Assembly (NCBI GenBank): GCA_023511475.1
Contig: JAIMBM010000016.1
Span: 1 to 15,267 of the forward strand
From: Anaerolineae bacterium
GTDB taxonomy: Bacteria > Chloroflexota > Anaerolineae > SpSt-313
Direction: 5' to 3'
Length of the DNA: 15,267 nt
Shown in pieces: positions 1 to 7,796 of the stretch. The notes beneath the pieces are model-generated. The model was not told where the DNA came from. It saw only the letters and a list, made by a program, of their open reading frames with translations, and made no database searches. Position numbers and translations under genes: made by a program. Within the stretch, counting starts at the first letter, position 1. Each line of letters opens with the position of its first letter.

Positions 1-89
1 AGGTCGACAAGCTGCGACCGCTGCTCGGCATTGAGACGAACAACCCTTCTACGCACAGGAGTCTCCCAAACCAGATTTATCGACTCCAT
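1..89 (-). CDS. 5' part of an unrecognised protein running off the window start
   Basis: On the minus strand an open frame begins at the ATG at 89-87 (MESINLVWETPVRRRVV...) and stays open to base 1, giving 29 complete codons. The composition looks protein-like, with a basic RRR patch followed by an amphipathic stretch (LNAEQRSQLVDL). I do not recognise the family. The start is doubtful: the TATAAT at 93-88 overlaps this ATG, so a transcript would begin near base 81. A more coherent start is the in-frame GTG at 56-54, which has GGGAG (67-63) six bases upstream. It is divergent from the histidine kinase gene. The length is too short to exclude a chance frame. Confidence 0.35.
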   Translation of the reverse strand, partial: MESINLVWETPVRRRVVRLNAEQRSQLVD

Positions 90-116
90 TATACCATGGC
101 CGATGTAATTGGTAAA
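88..116 (-). promoter_or_regulatory. Sigma-70-type promoter reading leftwards
   Basis: Read on the minus strand, TTTACC (116-111) is followed by a 17-base spacer and a perfect TATAAT (93-88). The -10 box is consensus and the -35 box matches at four of six positions. Transcription would start near base 81, inside the apparent ATG-initiated frame, which favours the GTG start at 56. The match in form to two other promoters in this window supports it. Confidence 0.5.
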
Positions 117-219
117 GTTGCAATAGTAGCACAGAGTGCCGGGAACGTGCAGGTTGTGGGGACAGGCCCAGGCCAGAACGGGGACAGGCTCTGGCCAGCT
201 ACCGGCGAAGGAGGACCCT

Positions 220-2469
220 GTGTGGCTCGGTCTGCGAGCGCTCTTGGCGTCGCGTAGCGACCTGGCGGCCCAGGCGGAGGAGGCGCTGCACGAGACGACG
301 CGCCTGCTGATCCTTGGGACGTGCGCTGTGTGTATCGCTTGTTACGGTCTGATCGCCGTTACCCCTTGGTGGACGGTGCACGTACCTGGCATCTGGCTCA
401 CCTGTATCTGCTACGGCGCAACGTGCCTGCTCGCGCTCAAGCTGCTGCCGCGCCACATCCTCGCCGCTCAATCCGTCTGGCTCTCCGGCCTGACCCTCTC
501 GGTAGCTCTGTCCGCGCACATCCATCACAGCCCCGCCGTCGCGACCCTGCTCGTTCTCATCCCCATGGCGGCGGCTCTGACCATCGGCTGGCCTGCCGCG
601 GTTCTGGTCGAGGCGGCCGTTGCAGTGCTGGCCTGGTCGCCGCTGCTGGGGCTCAGCGGCCTGGCCTCCACCTCAGTCGGTCCGTCCTCTGTCGTGGTTA
701 CCGTCGCCGGCGCGCTGAGCGCGGCCCTGGGATGGGCCGCAGCACAGGCCATGGCCAGGGTCGTGCATTGGGCAGTGCGCAGTTGGGACCAGGCATGCGC
801 CACCACCGAAGAGGTCCGCAACCAAAGGCTCGAGATGAAGCAGGTCCAGGAGGACCTCATTCTGGCCAACCAGGAGCTGAGCAGGCTCTCCGACAAGCTC
901 AAACAGATGTGGCAGATCGCCCAGGAGGCACGGCAGGCCAAGGCCGAGTTTGTCGCCAACGTCAGTCACGAGCTGCGTACGCCGCTGAACATGATCATCG
1001 GCTTTGCCGAGCTGATGACCAATGCGCCGCGCGTCTACGGCCGCAGCCTGCCGCCCACACTTCTGGCCGACATCGACGCCATACACGCCAACGCCCAGCA
1101 CCTTGCCCGGCTGGTGGACGACATCCTGGACCTCAGCCAGGTTGAGGCCGGTCGCATGGCGCTGAGCAAAGCGTGGGCATCGCTGACTGCTATCATCGAG
1201 GAAGCGGTGCACGAGGTGCGGCCCCTCTACGACTCGAAGCGACTCTATGTCCGCGCCGACGTCCCAGCCGATGCGCCGCAGGTGTACTGCGACGCTACGC
1301 GCATACGGCAGGTGCTGCTCAACCTGTTGAGCAACGCCGGCCGCTTCATGGAGCACGGCGGCGCCCATATCCGGGCAGAGTGGCAGCCGGACCAGGTCGT
1401 GGTCAGCGTCAGCGACACGGGCCCCGGCATTGCGCCCGAAGAGGTCTCCCGTCTCTTCCAGCCCTTCTCCCAGCTTGACGCGTCGATCCGCCGCCGCCAC
1501 GCCGGCAGTGGCCTGGGCCTCTGTATCAGCAAGCAGTTCGTCGAGATGCACGGCGGTCGGATATGGCTGGAGAGCGAGCCGGGTAAAGGCACTACGTTTC
1601 ATTTCAGCCTGCCGACGGGGCTGCCCCTCGCCGAGCCTGCCGGGGAGGATGCTGCGGTGACGCGCTTCCTCAGTGCCGAGGCGGAGTTTCGCGTGCGCAC
1701 CCGGCGGTTCAAGGCGCCCCTGCCCCAGTCTATGCCGCGCTTTGTGGTTGTCGAGAGGGGGCAGGAGCTCAGCCGGCTCATCAAGCGCTACCTGGAGGAC
1801 GTCCAGGTAGAGAGCATCGAGGGCACTCAGCAGGCCCTCGAGATGGTGAGGGAAGTTCCGGTCAGCGCCGTCCTGGTCAATGGGTTCTGCAACGGCGATC
1901 TGCCATCACTGGATAGGGGGTTGGCGCGGCTCCCCGGGGCACCTCCCATCATAACCTGCTGGCTGGCAGGCGATGACCTCGTTGCCCGCGATCTGGGCAT
2001 CGCCCGCTACCTGCCCAAGCCGGTGACGCGCCGGCAGCTCCTCTCTTCAATTGAGGCCATCGGCATCCCCGTCCAGACCGTCCTCCTGGTCGACGATGAG
2101 CCCGAGGTTCTCCGCCTGTTCACGCGCATGCTGTACAGCGGCGAGAGGAGATATCGCGTGCTGCGGGCCACGACCGGTGCCAGAGCGCTACACCTGCTGC
2201 GCAGCGAGAAGCCCGACGTCGTGATCCTCGACCTGGTCATGCCGGAGATGGACGGGCTCCAGCTGCTGCACGAGAAGGCTGAGGACCCCGCCATCGAGAG
2301 CATCCCCGTCATCGCGGTCTCAGCCAAGGGGCTGAGCGCCGGGCCGATGCGGTCGGACAGAATCGCCATCACATCACATGGTGGCGTGCCCCTGGCCGAC
2401 CTGCTCGCCTGCGTCCGCATTGTGGCGGGGCTTGGCCGCGAAGCTGGCGCCCCGCCGCCCAAGACCTGA
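220..2469 (+). CDS. Membrane-bound hybrid sensor histidine kinase with two receiver domains
   Basis: Predicted 749-residue sensor kinase. I chose the GTG at 220 because AAGGAGG (208-214) sits five bases upstream; the frame is open back to a GTG at 136, but that extension has no Shine-Dalgarno sequence and a poor composition. Residues about 29-175 hold roughly six hydrophobic membrane segments and no large extracytoplasmic domain. A coiled coil follows (about 190-245). The dimerisation/phosphoacceptor helix carries SHELRTP with His250. The ATPase domain shows the N box (Asn368, Asn372), the G1 box DTGPG (Asp399) and GSGLGL. A first receiver (about 510-615) has Asn554 where the phosphoacceptor Asp should be but keeps the KP lysine (Lys600). 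A second receiver (about 620-735) has VDDE, Asp671 in ILDLVMP and a Ser in AVSAKG, but no conserved KP lysine. The ligand is unknown. The gene faces the response regulator at 2705-3931 and may signal to it. Confidence 0.93.
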   Translation: MWLGLRALLASRSDLAAQAEEALHETTRLLILGTCAVCIACYGLIAVTPWWTVHVPGIWLTCICYGATCLLALKLLPRHILAAQSVWLSGLTLSVALSAHIHHSPAVATLLVLIPMAAALTIGWPAAVLVEAAVAVLAWSPLLGLSGLASTSVGPSSVVVTVAGALSAALGWAAAQAMARVVHWAVRSWDQACATTEEVRNQRLEMKQVQEDLILANQELSRLSDKLKQMWQIAQEARQAKAEFVANVSHELRTPLNMIIGFAELMTNAPRVYGRSLPPTLLADIDAIHANAQHLARLVDDILDLSQVEAGRMALSKAWASLTAIIEEAVHEVRPLYDSKRLYVRADVPADAPQVYCDATRIRQVLLNLLSNAGRFMEHGGAHIRAEWQPDQVVVSVSDTGPGIAPEEVSRLFQPFSQLDASIRRRHAGSGLGLCISKQFVEMHGGRIWLESEPGKGTTFHFSLPTGLPLAEPAGEDAAVTRFLSAEAEFRVRTRRFKAPLPQSMPRFVVVERGQELSRLIKRYLEDVQVESIEGTQQALEMVREVPVSAVLVNGFCNGDLPSLDRGLARLPGAPPIITCWLAGDDLVARDLGIARYLPKPVTRRQLLSSIEAIGIPVQTVLLVDDEPEVLRLFTRMLYSGERRYRVLRATTGARALHLLRSEKPDVVILDLVMPEMDGLQLLHEKAEDPAIESIPVIAVSAKGLSAGPMRSDRIAITSHGGVPLADLLACVRIVAGLGREAGAPPPKT

Positions 2470-2704
2470 AGGCCGGCCTCTGGCGCGGCGTGGGGCCGAT
2501 TGGCGGGGCCGCCTGCGAGTCAAAGCGGGCTGCAGTGCGACCTCCCCCACCAGTCGGGCTTTGGCGCCGGGAAATACACGCGATGGCGAGGGTGCCTGTT
2601 GCGGAGAGAAGGGGCCACGGAGCAGCCGCCCCAGCCATTGCTGAGCGATAGCCTGCCTGGCTAACGTGTTGCCCCGGAGCAAGCCCAGAGCCAGCAGACT
2701 GGGA

Positions 2705-3931
2705 TCAGTGCCCCACCACGCGGTCGAGCACCTGGAGGAAGGCCTCCCGGCTGAACGGCTTCTGCAGAAAGCCGTTGGCGCCCAGAGACAGCGCCAACTC
2801 GCGCTGCGGGAGGACGGTGCACACGACGATGGGGGTGTCTGCGGTGAGTGGATTCTGTCGCAGGTCTGCCAGGACGGTCCAGCCGTCTACATGGGGCATC
2901 ATCACATCGACAACGATGGCCTCGAAGGTATTGCCCTCGATCAGCGCCCGCGCCTCAGCCGCGTCGCGCGCACAGACAACCCGATACCGCGTTCCCGCCA
3001 CATAACGCTGCAAGAGCTGCAGGGCCTGCGCATTGTCGTCGATGGCTAGCACCTGCCGCTGGGCGAGGACCGAGAAGGTGAACACCGCTTTCCGCCTGTG
3101 GCCCTGCTCCTCCACCTGGAGGCTGCCGGCGCAAAGCCCGGCCAGCCTCTCGGCGAATCTGATCTTGTGCTGGTCTTCGCTGAAGCTTTCCGGCGCAGGC
3201 GTCTCCGTGGCCCGCCAGCGAACCGTGATGCGCACCTGGCTGCGGAGGGCATCGGCCGAAACTCGCACCACGGCACCGGGCGCCGGCCCGGCACTGAGAA
3301 GAGCCACGGTCAACGCATTGAGGAGGGCCTGCCGCACGGCGGTAGGATGGGCGGCGATGCCGGGCAGTTCCCTCGCCACGGCCACCTCGACCGACACGCC
3401 ACGCTGCGTGGCCAGCGGTCGCAACAGCGTCACCACCGCCGGCAGCGCCTCGCTCAGGTCGGTCGTCTCCTCCGGAGGGCTCGTCCTCAGCCATTCCAGG
3501 TCCTCCCAGGCGTCGGCGGCCCATTCGTCAGCCGGAGGATCGTCCGGCGGGCTGGCGCCGTTCTGCAAGTCATACCGCTCAGCCAGGTGATAGACCAACG
3601 CCTCCAGGGCGGAGCGCTGCAGGCGTCGGAGCTGGCGCAGGCTGACACCCATCTGGTGGGCCACTTCGGCCTGGCTGAACTGCTCGACATAGCGGTAGTG
3701 CAGGGACTGGAAGACCTCCCAGGCACGGGAGCCTGGGGGCTCGTCCGGCTGTGGCTGGAGCGCTGTGATGGCATCGACCAGAATGCGGCGAACCGCTGCC
3801 GGGGTGTCAAAGCGCCTGGAGACGCCGAGCACGGCAGCCAGAGGGCTCTTACGCAGGTAGTCCGGGTCATGCAGGTGGTTAAGGGCTTTGCGGATGTGCT
3901 TCTGCCATACACCGAGTTTCGGGGAGTCCAA
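2705..3931 (-). CDS. Response regulator: N-terminal HTH, degenerate kinase-ATPase-like middle, C-terminal receiver
   Basis: Predicted 408-residue cytoplasmic DNA-binding regulator starting at TTG 3931-3929, with GAGG seven bases upstream; no in-frame ATG/GTG gives a better start. Residues 84-120 (QAEVAHQMGVSLRQLRRLQ) form a helix-turn-helix like sigma-70 region 4. Residues about 160-290 resemble a histidine kinase ATPase fold: VRQALLNALTVAL aligns with an N box and AERLAGLCAGSLQVEEQG with the segment after the G2 box. The Mg-binding Asn and the glycine boxes are missing, so ATP turnover is unlikely. Residues 291-408 are a complete receiver: Asp298/Asp299, phosphoacceptor Asp342 in VVDVMMP, Thr in VVCT and Lys391 in LQKPF. 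This is the reverse of the usual receiver-first order. It is convergent with the hybrid kinase, with 235 bases between them. Functional pairing is inferred from proximity. Confidence 0.88.
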   Translation of the reverse strand: MDSPKLGVWQKHIRKALNHLHDPDYLRKSPLAAVLGVSRRFDTPAAVRRILVDAITALQPQPDEPPGSRAWEVFQSLHYRYVEQFSQAEVAHQMGVSLRQLRRLQRSALEALVYHLAERYDLQNGASPPDDPPADEWAADAWEDLEWLRTSPPEETTDLSEALPAVVTLLRPLATQRGVSVEVAVARELPGIAAHPTAVRQALLNALTVALLSAGPAPGAVVRVSADALRSQVRITVRWRATETPAPESFSEDQHKIRFAERLAGLCAGSLQVEEQGHRRKAVFTFSVLAQRQVLAIDDNAQALQLLQRYVAGTRYRVVCARDAAEARALIEGNTFEAIVVDVMMPHVDGWTVLADLRQNPLTADTPIVVCTVLPQRELALSLGANGFLQKPFSREAFLQVLDRVVGH

Positions 3932-4001
3932 ATCCTGTCCTCACTCTGGCCAGACACAGGCCGGAAAGCACCCATCCCATGCTCATTCCGTAGTATAGTG
4001 G

Positions 4002-4030
4002 ATTATAGCCAAGCAGCAGCCAGCAGGCAA
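4002..4030 (-). promoter_or_regulatory. Promoter of the HTH/receiver regulator gene
   Basis: On the minus strand TTGCCT (4030-4025), a 17-base spacer and a perfect TATAAT (4007-4002) precede the regulator gene. Transcription would begin near 3995, leaving a leader of about 64 bases to the TTG start at 3931. The architecture is the same as that of the secG promoter. Confidence 0.75.
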
Positions 4031-4088
4031 TAAGCGACTGTTCGTGCCGGCATAGCTGCGGCCTTGCATTCGCTCTATCCAGCGCCAG

Positions 4089-4119
4089 GGAGGCTCTCAT
4101 CGGCAAGAGCCGAGCCTCC
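4089..4119 (+). promoter_or_regulatory. Leader with two mutually exclusive hairpins upstream of the importer operon
   Basis: GGAGGCTC (4089-4096) can pair with GAGCCTCC (4112-4119), or the overlapping GGCTCT (4092-4097) can pair with AGAGCC (4106-4111) around an 8-base loop. Both cannot form at once. The element lies about 115 bases before the start codon of the binding protein. No U-tract follows, so a simple attenuator is not supported; an operator or RNA switch is only a possibility. Confidence 0.3.
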
Positions 4120-4232
4120 GAGGTCGCATACAGAGCGGGAGAGGAGGGGGTATGGAGAGGAGCTGAGCAGACCGTGGAGACTGTGGTATCTGCTTCGTCC
4201 GTGGCTATCCTATGCGAGAGGAGGAGCATACC

Positions 4233-5790
4233 ATGTCCGGCCAATCTCTATCGCGTCGCGGGTTCATCAAACTGGCAGGGGCGACGGCGGTCGCTGCCGT
4301 CTTGGCCGCCTGCCGCCCCCCCCGCTCAACCCACTGCGCCCGCGGAGCCGGCTGGGCCGACTCAGGCGGCCCAGCAGCCAGCGCCCACCAAGGCAGCCCC
4401 GGCTGCCGTCAAGAAGACGGTCAAGCATTACGCTCAGGCACTGACCCCGCGCGAGCGCACCGCCGATGACCGCTGGGATCCACCCAAGTACATGAACACG
4501 CTCAAGGAGGAATACGAGGCTGCCCATCTCGGCGTGACCATCGAGCTGGTCCCGGAGCTCGCTCAGGGATACGAGGAGTGGTTGGTCACCCAGATGGCCG
4601 GCGGTACCTCACCTGAGATCGTCTGGTACCAGCGCGGCTACATCGCCCGCGATTATGCGAAGGGCTGGTTCGTCAATCTCGACCCCTACCTAGCCGAGCC
4701 CAACCCCTACGTCCAGGGCTACTCCTCCTGGAAGGAGACCTTTCAGGCACCGTGCATCGAGAGTGGCAAAGGGCCCGATGGCCACATCTACATGATCACC
4801 GGTGACATCGTCGGCACCGGCTTTTTCTACAACAAGAGCCTCTTCGACCAACTGGGGCTCAAGGTGCCGGAGACCTGGAAGGACTTTGACGTCGTCCAGA
4901 GGGCCATCCGCGAGGCTGGGAAGATCCCCGTCTCCTTCAGCATGGATCTGGCAGGGGGCGTCCAGCTCTATGGCAGCTGGTCCACGCGTATCATCCAGGA
5001 TGTGCTCTACGACAAGAAGATGGGCATGATCAAGGGCACGAACCAGCCCGTGCCGCGCACCTGGAAGCCGGGCGAGAACCTCGGCCCGCCGGTCATGGTC
5101 AAGGCCATCCTCGAGAAGCGCTATGGGGCGACCGACCCCGAATGGAAGGAAATGCTCCGCATCCTGAAGGACTGGTCGCAGCACTGGCCTGAGGGTTTCT
5201 GGGCCTTCCCGCCGGGCGATGTGTACAAGCTGTGGGCCAACGGCGATGCGGCAATGGCCTGGCAGGGCAGCTGGATGAACAAGCCCATCCGCAACGATCC
5301 GCTCATCGCGTTCGAGTGGGGAATCTTCCCCAAGATCCCGACCATCACCGAGGAAAGCTCGCCCTTCGGCGGCGTCGACTTTCCCGCGATGGCCGGCGTG
5401 GGCGGCGTGTTCCAGTATGCCATCGCCGCCGAGTCCGAGAAGCGGGGCGTGCTGAACGAAACCATCGACTGGATGCGCTTCATCACAGCGCCCAAGAACC
5501 TGGTCGCTCTTCTCAACGACCACGGTGGCTTCGCCCCTGGGGTGGTGGACACCACCGGAGCCGATCCGTCGCTGTCGGTCTACACCGAGATGATGGTCAA
5601 GTACGGATGTGAGCGTATGGAGCCCTTCGACTCCATGCTCACGCGCGAGTGGGTCGACCTCCTGTGGAACCAGCTGCAGCAGTTCCTCGCCGGCCAGATC
5701 GAGCTCGAGGCCATGGCCAACAAGATGCAGGAAGAGATGGTCAAGGCGGCCGAGGCACTGGCAGCGGAGCACCCCGACTGGGTTAAGTAG
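4233..5790 (+). CDS. Sugar-type ABC transporter substrate-binding lipoprotein (family 1), broken by a homopolymer frameshift
   Basis: Extracytoplasmic solute-binding protein that delivers a sugar-like ligand to the two permeases downstream. The start at 4233 has AGGAGG eight bases upstream and encodes MSGQSLSRRGFIKLAG, a twin-arginine signal, followed by the lipobox LAAC, so export by Tat and lipid anchoring are expected. That frame does not continue into the mature protein. The mature part is in the +1 frame, from a Pro/Ala/Gln linker (AQPTAPAEPAG) to the stop at 5788-5790. The switch falls in a run of eight C at 4316-4323; removing one C joins the frames as ...LAACRPPAQPTAP..., giving about 518 residues. 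Typical family motifs are FFYNKSLFDQLGL, TWKDFD and WANGDAAMAWQGSW. A sequencing error is the likeliest cause; a true frameshift or slippage is possible. The ligand cannot be told from sequence. Confidence 0.88.
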
Positions 5791-5802
5791 CCATGCAGTT
5801 GT

Positions 5803-5894
5803 GAACCTTGCGAAAGCTCCCGGACAGGCCCCAATGGAGCTCGTCGTGGCAGGCGGCCCGTCGGCCCGTGAGGGGCGGAGCTTTCGCAAGGTTC
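5803..5894. repeat. Perfect 18-bp inverted repeat between binding-protein and permease genes
   Basis: GAACCTTGCGAAAGCTCC (5803-5820) is the exact reverse complement of 5877-5894. The 56-base loop allows a further GCCCC/GGGGC pairing (5828-5832 with 5872-5876). The element fills most of the gap between the binding-protein stop (5790) and the permease start (5915). Large hairpins at this place in importer operons are known to protect the upstream mRNA and lower permease expression, as in malE-malF of E. coli. The perfect ends could also mark a small mobile palindrome (MITE/REP-like). No target-site duplication is visible. Confidence 0.85.
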
Positions 5895-5914
5895 CGACAG
5901 GTGTGGGGGGTCAA

Positions 5915-6859
5915 ATGGCACAGTCCACCGTCGCATCTGGCGCGCCCAAGGAGCGGGGCGTGGGCCTCCTGCGCAACATCTTGCGCAGGAAGGAGGCCTA
6001 CCTGCTCCTCTTCCCGAGCTTTGCGCTGGTGTTCATCTTCAACTACTATCCGGCGGCATCGGCGCTCTTCCACAGCGTCTTCGAGTGGAACGGGGCTAAC
6101 GTTCAGCGCTTCATCGGTCTCGGCAACTTTGCCGCCATGCTGAAGGACCCGACCCTGATGGGCTCGGTGGTCAACCTGATCAGGCTGGCTCTCTTCTCGC
6201 TGGCGGTCAACCTGACCTTTCCGCTGCTGGCCGGCGCACTGATCTTTCACCTGCGCGACCTGCGCCTGGCCTACATCTACCGCGTGCTCTTTGTGATCCC
6301 CCTCGTGGTGCCGACCATGGTGGTGCTGGGCATCTGGAAGTCGATCTACGCGCCACACATCGGCCTCCTTAACGCGCTGCTCAAGGTTGCCGGGCTGGGA
6401 CACATCGCCCGCCCCTGGCTGGGCGACTTTAGGCTGGCGCTCTATGCGATCATGTTTATCGGCTTTCCCTGGGTCGCGGGCATGTCCACGCTCATCTACC
6501 TGGCGGGCTTTCAGGCCATCCCGAGCGAACTGCTGGACGCGGCATCCATCGACGGCGCAGGCACCTGGAAGCGCTTCTGGCAGGTCGAGATCCCACTGGT
6601 CATGTCTCAGATCAAGCTGATCGTGATCCTGACGGTCATCGGCGCGATGCAGAACTTTTCGACCATCATGGTCATGACCAACGGCGGCCCCGGAACGGTC
6701 ACCATGGTGCCGGGCCTCTGGCTCTATCGCAACGCCATGTACTACAACAAGATGGGCTATGCCTGCGCCATCGGCACGGCGCTCTTTGCCGTCACGCTGA
6801 CGCTGACCTACCTCAACATGCGCTACCTCCGTTCCAGCGTGGAATACACCGGGATATAG
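5915..6859 (+). CDS. ABC sugar transporter permease, MalF/UgpA type
   Basis: Inner-membrane subunit of 314 residues forming half of the translocation path. The ATG at 5915 follows a G-rich ribosome binding site (GGGGGG, 5905-5910) and the hairpin element; the frame is open far upstream, but only this start gives the normal family length. After a short basic cytoplasmic N-terminus (RRKEAYLLLFPSFALVF) there are about six membrane segments. The cytoplasmic EAA loop that docks the ATPase is clear in the C-terminal half (IPSELLDAASIDGAGTWKRFW). The C-terminal TNGGPGTVTMVPGLW stretch is typical of this subfamily. It is followed after 11 bases by its partner permease. Confidence 0.94.
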   Translation: MAQSTVASGAPKERGVGLLRNILRRKEAYLLLFPSFALVFIFNYYPAASALFHSVFEWNGANVQRFIGLGNFAAMLKDPTLMGSVVNLIRLALFSLAVNLTFPLLAGALIFHLRDLRLAYIYRVLFVIPLVVPTMVVLGIWKSIYAPHIGLLNALLKVAGLGHIARPWLGDFRLALYAIMFIGFPWVAGMSTLIYLAGFQAIPSELLDAASIDGAGTWKRFWQVEIPLVMSQIKLIVILTVIGAMQNFSTIMVMTNGGPGTVTMVPGLWLYRNAMYYNKMGYACAIGTALFAVTLTLTYLNMRYLRSSVEYTGI

Positions 6860-6870
6860 GGGGCGAGGCG

Positions 6871-7698
6871 ATGAGCAAAACGCTGAAGCACGACCTGCCA
6901 ATCCACGTCTTCCTGATTTTTGCGGCGATCCTGACCTTCTACCCTTTCTTCTTCATGGCCATGACGTCGTTCAAGGCCACGCCGGACTTTCAGCACAACT
7001 TCTGGGGGCTGCCGCAGTGGATTCAGCTCTCGAACTATAGCGACGCCTGGATGCGCATCCGGGGCTATGTGGTCAATAGTCTGGTTGTCTCCACAACCTC
7101 TGCAGCAGGGGTGCTGTGCATCGGCAGCATCTCGGCATTTGTCTTTGCCCGCTTCCACTTCCCCGGCCGCGAAGTGCTCTTTCTGATGCTCCTGGCCCTG
7201 CTGATGATCCCGGGCATCCTGACCCTGGTTCCCGCCTTTCTGTTGGTCAAGAACCTGGGCCTCATGAACACCTACGGGGCTCTGATACTGCCCTATATCG
7301 CCGGGGGGCAGATCTTTGCCATCTTTATCATGCGCAGCTTTTTCGCCTCTCTGCCCGAAGAGCTCTTCGAGTCGGCGCGCATCGATGGGGCGCATACCTT
7401 TCACCTCTACAGCAAGATCTGCCTGCCGCTGTCCAAGCCCATCCTGGTCACCATCGCCATCATGAACATCCTGAGCACCTGGAACGACTACATCTGGCCG
7501 CTCGTGACCATCGCCGACGGCCGGCTCTGGACCGTCTCGGTGGGCATTGTCAGCTTTGGCAGCCAGTACATGGGCACCGAGAGCTGGGGGCCGATGTACG
7601 CCGGCTATGTTCTGGCGTCTCTGCCGCTGATCGTGCTCTTCATATTCACGATGCGGTACTTTATCGCCGGTCTGACTTCTGGGGCCATCAAGGCGTGA
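6871..7698 (+). CDS. ABC sugar transporter permease, MalG/UgpE type
   Basis: Second permease subunit, 275 residues, with about six membrane segments starting at residue 8 (PIHVFLIFAAILTFYPFFFM). The early motif FFMAMTSFK and the EAA loop (LPEELFESARIDGAHTFHLYS) identify the MalG/carbohydrate type. TWNDYIWPLV near residues 207-216 is also characteristic. It starts 11 bases after the first permease with GCGAGG as a weak ribosome binding site, so it is surely co-transcribed. No ATP-binding subunit lies in the window; many such importers share an MsmK/UgpC-like ATPase encoded elsewhere. Confidence 0.95.
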   Translation: MSKTLKHDLPIHVFLIFAAILTFYPFFFMAMTSFKATPDFQHNFWGLPQWIQLSNYSDAWMRIRGYVVNSLVVSTTSAAGVLCIGSISAFVFARFHFPGREVLFLMLLALLMIPGILTLVPAFLLVKNLGLMNTYGALILPYIAGGQIFAIFIMRSFFASLPEELFESARIDGAHTFHLYSKICLPLSKPILVTIAIMNILSTWNDYIWPLVTIADGRLWTVSVGIVSFGSQYMGTESWGPMYAGYVLASLPLIVLFIFTMRYFIAGLTSGAIKA

Positions 7699-7740
7699 GG
7701 TCGTGCGGATTGGGTGCCAGTGGCGGCCCGGGTGCGCGCG

Positions 7741-7756
7741 AACCGCCCCTGCGGTT
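7741..7756. repeat. Small hairpin after the second permease gene
   Basis: AACCGC (7741-7746) pairs with GCGGTT (7751-7756) around CCCT. It lies in the 98-base gap between the permease stop and the first UroD-like gene. There is no T-run after it, so complete termination is unlikely; it could be a processing or partial attenuation point. Confidence 0.3.
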
Positions 7757-7796
7757 TGCCACTGCTTACGCAGCCTGCAAACCCAAGGAGTGCCCC

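Larger units (their letters stand above)
3932..4232. other. Divergent intergenic region between the regulator and the sugar-importer operon
   Basis: These roughly 300 bases contain the leftward promoter at 4002-4030 and, further right, the leader of the binding-protein gene. That leader holds the alternative hairpins at 4089-4119 and a purine-rich stretch ending in the ribosome binding site AGGAGG (4219-4224). I could not find a convincing rightward -10/-35 pair, so the operon promoter may be of an activator-dependent or non-consensus type. No credible coding frame apart from the operon's first gene was seen. Confidence 0.55.

Noticed and set aside
2470..2704. Bidirectional terminator or small gene between kinase and regulator
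   Set aside because: I found only short GC-rich palindromes without T-runs, and the short frames there have no ribosome binding site or recognisable content.
3990..4232. Rightward housekeeping promoter for the importer operon
   Set aside because: Candidate -10 boxes such as TATAGT (3994) and TATCCT (near 4206) have no acceptable -35 box at 16-18 bases.
5609..5914. Upstream extension of the first permease gene
   Set aside because: It overlaps the binding-protein coding region and the intergenic palindrome; the ATG at 5915 gives normal permease length.
7116..7796. Upstream extension of the first UroD-like gene
   Set aside because: The open frame overlaps the MalG-type permease; the extra residues are out-of-frame permease sequence and the TTG at 7797 has a good ribosome binding site.
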